This document shows, piece after piece, positions 1 to 8,487 of a DNA stretch of 64,000 nucleotides. Location: NCBI RefSeq assembly GCF_009389715.1, contig NW_024067676.1, forward strand, positions 1,307,501 through 1,371,500. Direction: 5' to 3'. The notes under the pieces are model-generated. The model was not told the DNA's origin and made no database searches. It was given only the letters and a program-made list of their open reading frames with translations. A program made the translations under genes and the position numbers. Each line of letters starts with the position of its first letter. The first letter of the stretch is position 1. This stretch comes from Phoenix dactylifera. Its lineage: Eukaryota; Streptophyta; Magnoliopsida; Arecales; Arecaceae.

Positions 1-207
1 ATGGCCGAGCAGCTTTACTTGGCTATTACAATCGGGCGCCCCTTGGCGCCCTCTCTGGTCGGCGCTCTTTAGTCGTGCACCTCACTGGTCGGCACTCTTT
101 GGCCGAGCAGCTCTCTGGTCGGCACTCTTTGGCCGAGTGTCTTTCCGGTCGGCGTTCTTTGGCCGAGCGCCTCCGTAACAGTATGACTTGGGGTTTTTCC
201 CCTAACA
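1..207 (-). repeat. 3' LTR of the gypsy element, partial
   Basis: Positions 1-207 match 12136-12332 of the other LTR almost perfectly. I count one substitution (G versus A in the GTC[G/A]TGCAC context near 85) and a 10-bp insertion near 40-50 that partly duplicates GGCGCC. It ends at the TG...CA boundary, and the polypurine tract follows at 208. The remainder (about 1.07 kb) lies left of the window. The visible part consists of degenerate units of about 30 bp containing GGCCGAGC and TGGTCGGC. Confidence 0.95.
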
Positions 208-220
208 CTACCCCCCGACT
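208..220 (-). other. polypurine tract of gypsy element 1
   Basis: The minus strand reads AGTCGGGGGGTAG immediately before the LTR start TGTTAGGG. This is the place where plus-strand DNA synthesis is primed in LTR elements. An equivalent G-run precedes the LTR of the second gypsy element at 63261. Confidence 0.8.
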
Positions 221-596
221 TCCGAGTTCCAGTTGGCTTCCAGCTGGAGCGTGGGAAGTAGTCTTAGTTGGGGCGTTACGGGTTCCGAAAATTTCGATTC
301 GTTGCGCGTTTTGAATTATCGAGCGCTTCGAGGTGCCTTTAATAAGCGGCGTCTTTCCTTTCCCGAAAAGTATCATTATTGGGACACCTTTCGCGAAGCG
401 TCCTCGCGTCGTGGGCTCATGATGGGGTCACACGATCTTCGATAGCGGACGCCTTTTCGCACGATCCGATGGGGCGCTTCGATGTCCGGAGCGTTAGCCC
501 TAATCAAAAGCGTCGCTCTGTCTTTTAGACCGACACGCGTCGCCATCTAACCAGGATGCAGCGTTTTCCTCGCTGATCCGGGCCGTTGGGGAGGTC

Positions 597-603
597 TATT
601 TAA
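597..603 (+). promoter_or_regulatory. putative TATA box of the antisense gene
   Basis: TATTTAA lies in a GC-rich context about 145 bp before the antisense-gene ATG at 742, and a pyrimidine-rich leader follows. The second gypsy element has the same TATTTAA at 63527-63533 before its own antisense gene. This suggests a conserved internal promoter that directs transcription against the element. Confidence 0.55.
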
Positions 604-741
604 ACTCTCCTCCGGCCCTCTATCCTCCTTTCTATTGCTTTCTGCTTCTAGTTTCCTTCCTCTGTCTTCTCGGTCCAGAGTTTTATTCTCCGGCGTCTTC
701 CTCAGGTGGTCTTCCTTTTTTTGGTTTTTATTCCTCTTGTA

Positions 742-2987
742 ATGGGTTCCCCTCCCAGTGAAGTAGTATCCACCATGAGTGTCCTGGAGGTCGAGATGAC
801 CGAAGAGTGGTTTTTCCCTCTTCAAGGGTTCCGTTTGGAACCCGCCAGGCGAAGGGATCGGATAATCGATCCTCCGGTAGGCCGGATCGGAGTGCACTGG
901 GAGTCGCTCTGGGCCGGCCTCCGATTCCCTCTCCATGCTTTCGTGAATGAGTTGCTGACGGTATGTCAGTTGGTTCCGGCGCAGCTCACTCCGAATGCTT
1001 GGAGAACAGTGATGGGATTCCTATCACTGTGTTTACTGCAGGGGATTCCTACCTCTGTCAATGTCTTCTGGCGACTTTTTATTTTTAAGTCGAATCCGGT
1101 AGACAAGGAGTGGCTCTACATCGCCCTTCGGGTGGGTCGGCCACTCTTTCATGGTGCCCCCTCGTCCATTCATGGCTGGAAGGAGAAATTCTTCTTTCTG
1201 GGCTCTGAACGGTCCTGGGGGTTCGACCCCAGGTGGAGGCCGACTCAGCTTAAATCTATCAATAAGCTCCCCCGACTCTCTCAGCGCGAGCAGGGGATCC
1301 TCGACGCCATCCACGGCCTTGGGGACGGGATCCTGCTGAACGGCCTTATCAGTGAGGACGCCCTGGTGAACGTGGGCTTGAGCTCGGCACGTCCTCAGGG
1401 TAAGGATAGTTACAGCAGTTTTTATTTCCTTATCATTCTAATGTTCTAATTTTGTTCGTCTTTGCAGACATCGCGAAAATGGTGACAAAGAGCGAAGTCC
1501 TCTACGCCCGCTTCCAAAAGAGGGCGGCCGAGCTCGCTGGAGAGCCCACCGAGCCGAGGAAGAAGCAGAAGGCCTCGGCGACCTCAACTCCCTCGGCAAC
1601 AGTGGCGGCCGAGGCAGGTCCTTCCCGCCCCGCTGACTCCGAGGCGGGCCCTTCTCAGCCTGCGCGCCCTGAGGCTGATCGGAGAGAGGGCGCGGGTTCC
1701 GAGGGCTCGGGCCCCAGAGCCCCGATGGCGCCCTCGTGCCTGGCGCCTTCGGCGCAGAGTCCTGGTCGGCGGGATGCTTCAGTCGCCGACCAGGAAAGGA
1801 GTCCTGCGGGTGCCGTGCTTGCACGCCCCGCAACAGTCATGCGGCGGTCAGATGGGCCGCCCGCCCGACCCCAGCCCCTTAGCTCCCAGCCGGGGGGCAG
1901 TCGAGGAGCCTCGGGGTCGGCTCCATCTGGGCCAGCTGACGCTGGCCTCCCGAGCCTGCCAGGCTCGGACGAACGGGTGCCCTACGCACCCTCTTGGTCC
2001 GTGTTCGAGGGTGATTCGGCCCTCCGCAGGTGGCGCGCGAAGTAATTCGGCTTGCGCTGCTCCCGGCTGACCGGGCCATGATGCAGTCCATGAACTACGG
2101 CGCTTTCATGGACGCCACTCGTTGCAACATCGTCCGGGTAAGTAAAATCTTCCCCCCTCAAGGGTTATTTGTTGTTTGTTTGTTTTTTGCCTCACGTCTC
2201 TCTTTTACAGCACGTACACGAGACGGAGATGTTAATGCACCTGGTCCATGAATACCGGGGGGAGGCCCGGAGGCGTGAGCGCAGTTTTGACGAGGCCCAG
2301 AGGAGGTACATGGCCTCCGAGGCGAAGTACCTGGCCTCCGAGGAGAAGTTAAAGGCCTCCGAGGCCGAACAACGGGTGCTCCAGGAGAAGGTCGGAGCGT
2401 TCGACGAGAGAATTCGAGCTCTATCCGCCGAGCTCGACGAAGAGAAGGGCGCGCACTCGCTGGCGAGATCCGAGCTGCGCGCCAAAGAGGCTCGGCTAAT
2501 TAAGGCCGAGGAAGCACTGACTGCCCGTGGGCAGGAATTGGAGGGCGCCCGCGGCCGCCACCTAGAGCTCGAGCAGGAGCTTAGGGACCTCAAGCGGAAG
2601 GCCTCTTATCATGAGGTCCGGGAGATAGAGGCCCGGGAGAACGCCCAGAACGCCGTGCAGCTCTTCCGCGAGTCGGAGGAGTTTCGCGAACTCATGGCGG
2701 AGGAGGGCGTAAACGGGCTGATCCAAGGTTTCCGGGACTTCCGCAACTAGTTGCGGCAGCTTCTCCCGGATTTCGATATAAACCTGCTCAAACCGGGAGC
2801 AGGGAGGGCGGAGGCGGAGGCAGGAACTCCGGGAGCCGAGGCGGCCGTGGCCGAGCCTGAGGTGACCGAGGTCGCCTCCGAGGCTACTCCCACTATTGCC
2901 GAGACCATTGTAGAGGTCTTGGCTGCCGAGCCGACCACTCCTGGAGCTGCCGAGGCTGAGGTGGTCGAGCTCGAGCCTCTAATGTAA
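742..2987 (+). pseudogene. antisense extra ORF of the Tat element (gypsy-type transposon domain), broken
   Basis: This is a spliced gene on the strand opposite gag-pol. Exon 1 is 742-1399, intron 1400-1467 (GTAAGG...TTTGCAG), exon 2 1468-2137, intron 2138-2210 (GTAAGT...TTTTACAG), exon 3 2211-2987. The N-terminal part (WAGLRFPLHAF, then VNVFWRLFIF and WKEKFFFLG) resembles the plant 'putative gypsy type transposon' domain (PF04195). The middle is Ala/Pro/Glu-rich. Exon 3 encodes a charged coiled coil of about 180 residues with ASEAKYLASEEKLKASEAE repeats. There are two lesions. A one-base loss near 2026-2029 shifts exon 2 so that it stops at 2045, while the adjacent frame continues with VAREVIRLALLPADR. 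An in-frame TAG lies at 2748-2750, after which the same frame runs to 2987. The function in the element is unknown. A start at 706 in the same frame is possible, but 742 fits the leader better. Confidence 0.8.
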
Positions 2988-3470
2988 TTTTCGTTCTTTT
3001 CTTGTAAGGTCGGGATGGCCTCCCATGTGAGAGCCAAACCCGAGCTTTGTACTTAGCCTACGGGCTTTTTTGAAATGAATATACATTTCTTTTTGGGAAC
3101 TCGTTTGTCGTAGCGCAAGTTTTCCCGCTCGGATCCATTTTAGGTTTCGAGGACATGGGCTTCATGGCCACTAATTTCGCCCGCCACAGGGTTTGGGTTT
3201 AGGTTCGGCTTGCCGAGCTCCATTATTTGGTCCTCCAACTAGTTGGGGACCTTGGGGTATTGTTCACCCGAAGGGTTCGGGCTCGGAAGGTCTTTCCGAG
3301 CCTAGTCCAATGCGACCAAGCCCTGGGGCGGTCATTAGGACTTAAACTTTAGCGAAGTCAATTAACTTCGGGTCCGAGCCTTTAGTTATCGGGGTCGGAC
3401 CGAATTCTCTCCCCACAAATTGGTTGAACACTTGCCAACTCGTGACAGGGATTCACCAGACTTGGCATGA
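2988..3470. other. spacer downstream of the antisense gene
   Basis: This is non-coding element sequence. The first 100 bp (TTTTCGTTCTTTTCTTG, then a T-rich stretch and GAATATACATTTC near 3080) could be the 3' end and polyadenylation region of the antisense transcript. I see no gene in the rest. Confidence 0.4.
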
Positions 3471-4080
3471 TACTGTGCTAGTGTTGTGAGCATTCTTTCG
3501 CCGAGGCGATTGCAAGTGCTTTCTGCTCGGAGTCCGTTCTTCAAGGACGTCGGCAGAGATATCCGAAAATGGGTAGAATAATGTAAAGACATTAAATAAA
3601 TGGTACCTTGTACCGTGTGCGTCCTGGCGCCGAGGCGACTGCAGACGCTTCTCTGCTCGGACTCCGTTCTTTGAGGACGTCGGCAGAGATATCCGAAAAT
3701 GGGTAGAATAATGTAAAGACATTAAATAAATGGTACCTTGTACCGTGTGCGTCCTGGCGCCGAGGCGACTGCAGACGCTTCTCTGCTCGGACTCCGTTCT
3801 TTGAGGACGTCGGCAGAGATATCCGAAAATGGGTAGAATAATGTAAAGACATTAAATAAATGGTACCTTGTACCGTGTGAGTCCTGGCGCCGAGGCGACT
3901 GCAGACGCTTCTCTGCTCGGACTCCGTTCTTTGAGGACGTCGGCAGAGATATCCGAAAATGGGTAAAATAATGTAAAGACATTAAATAAATGGTACCTTG
4001 TACCGTGTGCGTTCTGGCGCCGAGGCGACTGCAGACGCTTCTCTGCTCGGACTCCGTTCTTTGAGGACGTCGGCAGAGAA
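3471..4080. repeat. 130-bp tandem repeats in the gypsy 3' region
   Basis: Units starting TGGTACCTTGTACCGTG occur at 3601, 3731, 3861 and 3991, an exact 130-bp period with only a few substitutions between units. A more diverged unit lies at about 3471-3600. Each unit contains GCCGAGGCGACTGCAGACGC and GGACGTCGGCAGAGA. The array lies between pol and the antisense gene, the region of Tat elements known to generate satellite-like repeats. Confidence 0.95.
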
Positions 4081-4670
4081 ATCCAAAGATAGGTAATATA
4101 ATGTCGGTAGAGAAATCCAGAGATAGATAGGATAATGCCGACAATAAATACAGTGCGTCCTTGCGCCGAGGCGACTGAAGACGCTTCTCTGCTCAGACTC
4201 CGCTTCTTGAGGACGCCGGCAGAGAAATCCAAAGATAGGTAATATAATGTCGGCAGAGAAATCCAGAGATAGATAGGATAATGCCGACAATAAATACAGT
4301 GCGTCCTTGCGCCGAGGCGACTGAAGACGCTTCTCTGCTCAGACTCCGCTTCTTGAGGACGCCGGCAGAGAAATCCAAAGATAGGTAATATAATGTCGGC
4401 AGAGAAATCCAGAGATAGATAGGATAATGCCGACAATAAATACAGTGCGTCCTTGCGCTGAGGCGACTGAAGACGCTTCTCTGCTCAGACTCCGCTTCTT
4501 GAGGACGCCGGCAGAGAAATCCAAAGATAGGTAATATAATGTCGGCAGAGAAATCCAGAGATAGATAGGATAATGCCGACAATAAATACAGTGCGTCTTT
4601 GCGCCGAGGCGACTGAAGACGCTTCTCTGCTCAGACTCCGCTTCTTGAGGACGCCGGCAGAGAAATCCAG
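4081..4670. repeat. 146-bp tandem repeats derived from the 130-bp array
   Basis: CAGTGCGTCC starts at 4151, 4297, 4443 and 4589, an exact 146-bp period and near identity between units. The unit shares the GCCGAGGCGACTGAAGACGC core with the 130-bp array but has gained a second GTCGGCAGAGAAATCCAGAGA segment. It is a second amplification generation from the same ancestor. Confidence 0.95.
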
Positions 4671-4760
4671 GAATAGGGAACTCCAATAAAGAAATCCAAT
4701 AATGGAGAAATCCAATAACGGAGAAATCCAATAACGGAGATCCCATAGAGAAATCCAATG
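4670..4760. repeat. short direct repeats of about 18 bp
   Basis: AGAAATCCAATAA(T/C)GG recurs several times in succession. It looks like a local amplification of the AGAAATCCA motif at the end of the 146-bp array. Confidence 0.75.
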
Positions 4761-4789
4761 ATAAAGAGCGAGGCAAGCTCGCCAGCCAG

Positions 4790-5480
4790 GGTTGATGAAG
4801 AACGAGCCGAGCTCGTTTGACCAATAAAGATTATATCCCGAACATATCGGGTCATCCCGACAAATCGGGGCATCTCGACGTCTCGAGGCATCCTGATGGT
4901 GGTCAGGGTAGGAGCACGAGCTGAGCTCGTCCGGTCAGAGAGGACCGCTAACTCTTGCCGATGGAGCACGAGCCGAGCTCGTCCGGTCAGAGAGGACCGC
5001 TAACTCATATCTCGACGTCTCGAGACTTCCCTATAGCCGGGGCATCCCAACGTCTCGGGGCATCCCGACGGATCGGGGCATCCCGACGTCTCGGGGCATC
5101 CTGACCGTGGTCAGGGTAGGAGCACGAGCCGAGCTCGTCCGGTCAGAGAGGACCGCTAATTCTTGCCGATGGAGCACGAGCCGAGCTCGTCCGGTCAGAG
5201 AGGACCGCTAACTCATATCTCGACGTCTCGAGGATCCGACAGGTCGGGGCATCCCGTTGTGGCAGGGCATCCCAATATATTGGGGCATCCTGACGTCTCA
5301 GGGTAAGAGCACGAGCCGAGCTCGTCCGGTCAGAGAGGACCGCTAACTCATAGCCGATGGAGCACGAGCCGAGCTCGTCCGGTCAGAGAGGACCGCTAAC
5401 TCATAGTATCTCGACGTGTCGAGCGTCCCGACGGATCGGAGCATCCCGTTGCGGCAGGGCATCCCGACGGATCGGGGTAG
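4790..5480. repeat. paired 43-bp palindromic repeats and about 20-bp GGGGCATCCCGAC repeats
   Basis: A core beginning GAGCACGAGC(C/T)GAGCTCG and ending in GAGGACCGCTAACTC occurs at 4912, 4964, 5120, 5172, 5307 and 5360. These are three pairs with 52-53 bp spacing inside each pair. Each core holds the palindrome CGAGCTCG and a possible hairpin CGGTC-AGAGAG-GACCG. Between pairs are runs of GGGGCATCCCGACGTCTC-like units. No ORF is supported here. Confidence 0.9.
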
Positions 5481-5613
5481 GAGCACACCTGTCATCAGAA
5501 TATAATCAAGAGGATTGGTGAGCTCAAGAACAGGTTCGTAAACCATAGATTTACCATGAAATGGAATCTGCAAAATGAAATTCAATAATTAAATAGTGGA
5601 CCCCTTTGGGGTC
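5481..5613. other. spacer between pol stop and repeat region
   Basis: Short AT-richer stretch just downstream of the polyprotein stop on the minus strand. No feature seen. Confidence 0.4.
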
Positions 5614-8487
5614 CTACTGATGATACACGCGGAGATTTTCAGAGCTCCAGCTCCGCGGGATGAGAGTTCCATCTAGGGACTCTAGCTGGTAAGTCCCGGG
5701 TCTGCGAATGCGCGTGACTCGGTATGGTCCTTCCCAATTTGGGGCCAGCTTTCCTTGCTCAGTCGGTCGGGAGGCTTCAGTTCTTCTGAGGACAAGGTCT
5801 CCTAGCTTGAAGGATTTGACCTTGACCCTGGCGTTGTAGTACTGAGCTGTCTTTTGCTGGTATCTTGCCATGCGGACTCGAGCGGCCTCCCTTGTTTCCT
5901 CGATCAGGTCGAGGTTATTCCTGAGCTGCGAAGAGTTGGAGCCGGCGTCATGATGCTCGACTCTGGGAGAAGGAAGCCCGATCTCTAGCGGGATAACGGC
6001 CTCCGTTCCATATGTCAGGTTGAAGGGAGTCTCGCCGGTGGGGACACGGAACGTTGTCCGGTAGGCCCACAGGACATTGTATAGGTCTTCGACCCATTGT
6101 CCTTTAGATTTATCGAGCCTGGCTTTGAGACCCTGCAAAATAGTACGATTCGTTGCCTCGGTTTCTCCGTTCGTCTGAGGATGTGCGACCGAGGTGAAGC
6201 GATGGTCGATGCCAAGCTCGGAGCAGAAATCCCTAAAGTGGATGTTGTCGAATTGGCGACCGTTGTCGGAGATAAGGATGCGGGGAAGCCCAAATCTACA
6301 GATAATGAACTTCCAGACAAAATCCCGCATCTTCTGCTCGGTGATCCGGGCGAGTGGCTCGGCTTCCACCCACTTAGTAAAATAGTCGATGGAGACGACC
6401 AAAAACTTCCTTTGTCCGGTGGCCAGCGGAAATGGCCCAAGGATGTCAATTCCCCACTGGGCAAAAGGCCAAGGGGAACTGATCGAAGTCAGGGGAGCCG
6501 AGGGTCGGCGCTGAATATTGGCGTTCCTTTGGCACCGGTCACATCTTTGGACGAAGTCCATGGCATCCTTCTGGAGTGTCGGCCAGTAATATTCTTGGCG
6601 CAAAATTTTGTAGGCCAGCGCTCGTCCTCCTAGATGGTTTCCACAGATCCCTTCGTAGACTTCACGCAGGGCGTAATCCGCCTCTGTTGGGCGGAGGCAT
6701 CGGAGGAGCGGAGAGGTGAAGGATCTCCGATAGAACTTCCCTTCGTACAATATGTACCGGGTGGCTTGGCGCTTGACTCGGCGAGCTTCTCGCTCATCAA
6801 TGGGGAGGACTTCATCTTGCAAATAACTGATGAGTTCGTCCATCCAGCTTGGCTCGAACTCAACACAAAGGGTCCGCTCGGGCTCGTCCGTACTGGGCTT
6901 TTGGAGATACTCCAGTATCGCTTCCCTGGGAAGCTCGCTCATGCGAGAGGACGCCAGCTTTGATAGCTGGTCGGCCCTGAGATTTTCCGACCTGGCAACA
7001 TGTTGAATGTGAAAAGAGTCCAAGGTCGAGGCGAGATTCCGTACCTTCTGAAGATACTTCTGCATGGTCGGGTCTCTGGCTCCAAAGTCGCCCACGATTT
7101 GGTTGACGACGAGCTGGGAATCACTGAAGGCCTTTAAGCCCTTCACTCCTAGCTCCTTGGCTAGCTTGAGCCCGGCGACAAGTGCTTCGTACTCCGCCAT
7201 ATTATTGGAAGCAGGAAATTCGAGGCGCAAGGCCTGCTCGGCGACCACCCCCTCTGGGCTGGTAAGGATAAGTCCTGCTCCGCTACCCCCCGAGTTTGAA
7301 GAGCCATCGACATGCAAAGTCCATGTCAAACTCGGGGTCGACTCTGTTGGTGGCTCAGGCTCGGGTTCGGGCTCGGCTTCATCCGGTATAGTGCACTCGA
7401 CTATAAAGTCTGCGAGCGCTTGTGCTTTGATCGCCGGTCTGGGCCGGTACTCGATGTCGAACTCTCCGAGCTCAATGGCCCATTTGGTAATTCGCCCCGC
7501 ACGGTCTGACCTCTGCAAGATTTGCTTGACCGGTTGGTCGGTAAGCACGGCTACCGTGTGGGCTTGGAAGTAGGGTCGAAGCCTTCGAGCTGAGATGACC
7601 AGAGCATAGGCTGTCTTCTCAAGCTTGGAGTATCGGGTCTCGGCGTCCCTTAGGACCCGGCTGGTGTAATATACTGGCTTCTGGAGTTTACCCTCCTCTC
7701 GGACCAGGACCGAGCTTACTGCTACAGGGGAGACAGCTAGATATAGGTAAAGGAGCTCGCCCTGTTGAGGCTTTGTGAGCAGGGGAGGGGAAGCCAGTAG
7801 ATACTTGAGCTCTTCAAAAGATCGCTGGCACTCGTCCGACCACAAGAAATTCTTCGGCTTCTTGAGGGCCGCAAAGAATGGAAGGCAGCGCTCGGCTGAG
7901 CGGGAGATGAACCTCCCGAGGGCTGCTACTCGGCCCGTGAGCCGTTGTACCTCCTTGACCGTCCGAGGAGGCGTTATCTCTTGGAGGGCTCGGATCTTCT
8001 CTGGGTTGGCCTCAATTCCTCGCTGTGTAATGATAAAGCCGAGGAACTTGCCGGAGGTGACTCCGAATGCACATTTGGCTGGATTGAGCTTCATCCGGTA
8101 CCTTCGGAGTGTGGAGAATGCTTCATTGAGGTCGGCTACATGGTCTTGCGCCACCTTGCTTTTCACCAGCATATCATCCACGTAGACCTCCATGTTTCGA
8201 CCGATTTGGTCTTTGAAGATCCGGCTGATCAGCCTTTGATAAGTTGCCCCGGCATTCTTTAAGCCGAACGGCATCACCTTGTAGCAGTAGGTTCCCCCAT
8301 CGGTGATAAAGGCTGTCTTCTCCTCATCTTCTGGCGCCATGCGGATCTGATTATATCCGGAGAAGGCGTCCATGAATGCCAGCAGCTCGTGACCTGAGGT
8401 GGAGTCCACGAGCTGGTCGATGCTGGGAAGTGGAAAGCTGTCCTTTGGGCAGGCTTTATTCAGGTCGGTGTAGTCCACGCACATACG
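5614..8487 (-). CDS. pol: gypsy polyprotein, pol part: RT, RNaseH, aRNaseH, integrase
   Basis: This is the same reading frame as gag-protease, separated only by the TGA at 8488-8490, so it is the second half of one polyprotein. Counting from the Met at 8484, the reverse transcriptase covers roughly residues 1-180 with the catalytic YVDD near 102. A retroviral-type RNaseH with YYTSRVL lies near 250-330. A second RNaseH of the RVT_3 type runs from HVDGSSNSGG (about 390) through NMAEYEAL to FSDSQLVVNQ. The integrase has a zinc-binding segment ending CDRCQRNA and a catalytic core with D in WGIDILGPF, D in ISDNGRQF and E in ETEATN. The C-terminal PNWEGPYRV region fits the integrase tail. It makes and integrates element DNA. 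All catalytic residues I can identify are present, and there is no break after the TGA. Confidence 0.93.
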   Translation of the reverse strand, partial: RMCVDYTDLNKACPKDSFPLPSIDQLVDSTSGHELLAFMDAFSGYNQIRMAPEDEEKTAFITDGGTYCYKVMPFGLKNAGATYQRLISRIFKDQIGRNMEVYVDDMLVKSKVAQDHVADLNEAFSTLRRYRMKLNPAKCAFGVTSGKFLGFIITQRGIEANPEKIRALQEITPPRTVKEVQRLTGRVAALGRFISRSAERCLPFFAALKKPKNFLWSDECQRSFEELKYLLASPPLLTKPQQGELLYLYLAVSPVAVSSVLVREEGKLQKPVYYTSRVLRDAETRYSKLEKTAYALVISARRLRPYFQAHTVAVLTDQPVKQILQRSDRAGRITKWAIELGEFDIEYRPRPAIKAQALADFIVECTIPDEAEPEPEPEPPTESTPSLTWTLHVDGSSNSGGSGAGLILTSPEGVVAEQALRLEFPASNNMAEYEALVAGLKLAKELGVKGLKAFSDSQLVVNQIVGDFGARDPTMQKYLQKVRNLASTLDSFHIQHVARSENLRADQLSKLASSRMSELPREAILEYLQKPSTDEPERTLCVEFEPSWMDELISYLQDEVLPIDEREARRVKRQATRYILYEGKFYRRSFTSPLLRCLRPTEADYALREVYEGICGNHLGGRALAYKILRQEYYWPTLQKDAMDFVQRCDRCQRNANIQRRPSAPLTSISSPWPFAQWGIDILGPFPLATGQRKFLVVSIDYFTKWVEAEPLARITEQKMRDFVWKFIICRFGLPRILISDNGRQFDNIHFRDFCSELGIDHRFTSVAHPQTNGETEATNRTILQGLKARLDKSKGQWVEDLYNVLWAYRTTFRVPTGETPFNLTYGTEAVIPLEIGLPSPRVEHHDAGSNSSQLRNNLDLIEETREAARVRMARYQQKTAQYYNARVKVKSFKLGDLVLRRTEASRPTEQGKLAPNWEGPYRVTRIRRPGTYQLESLDGTLIPRSWSSENLRVYHQ

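Noticed and set aside
3386-4969. Series of similar minus-strand frames (SALSYLSLDFSADI-like)
   Set aside because: They arise because the 130-bp and 146-bp tandem repeats are read in each unit; not proteins.
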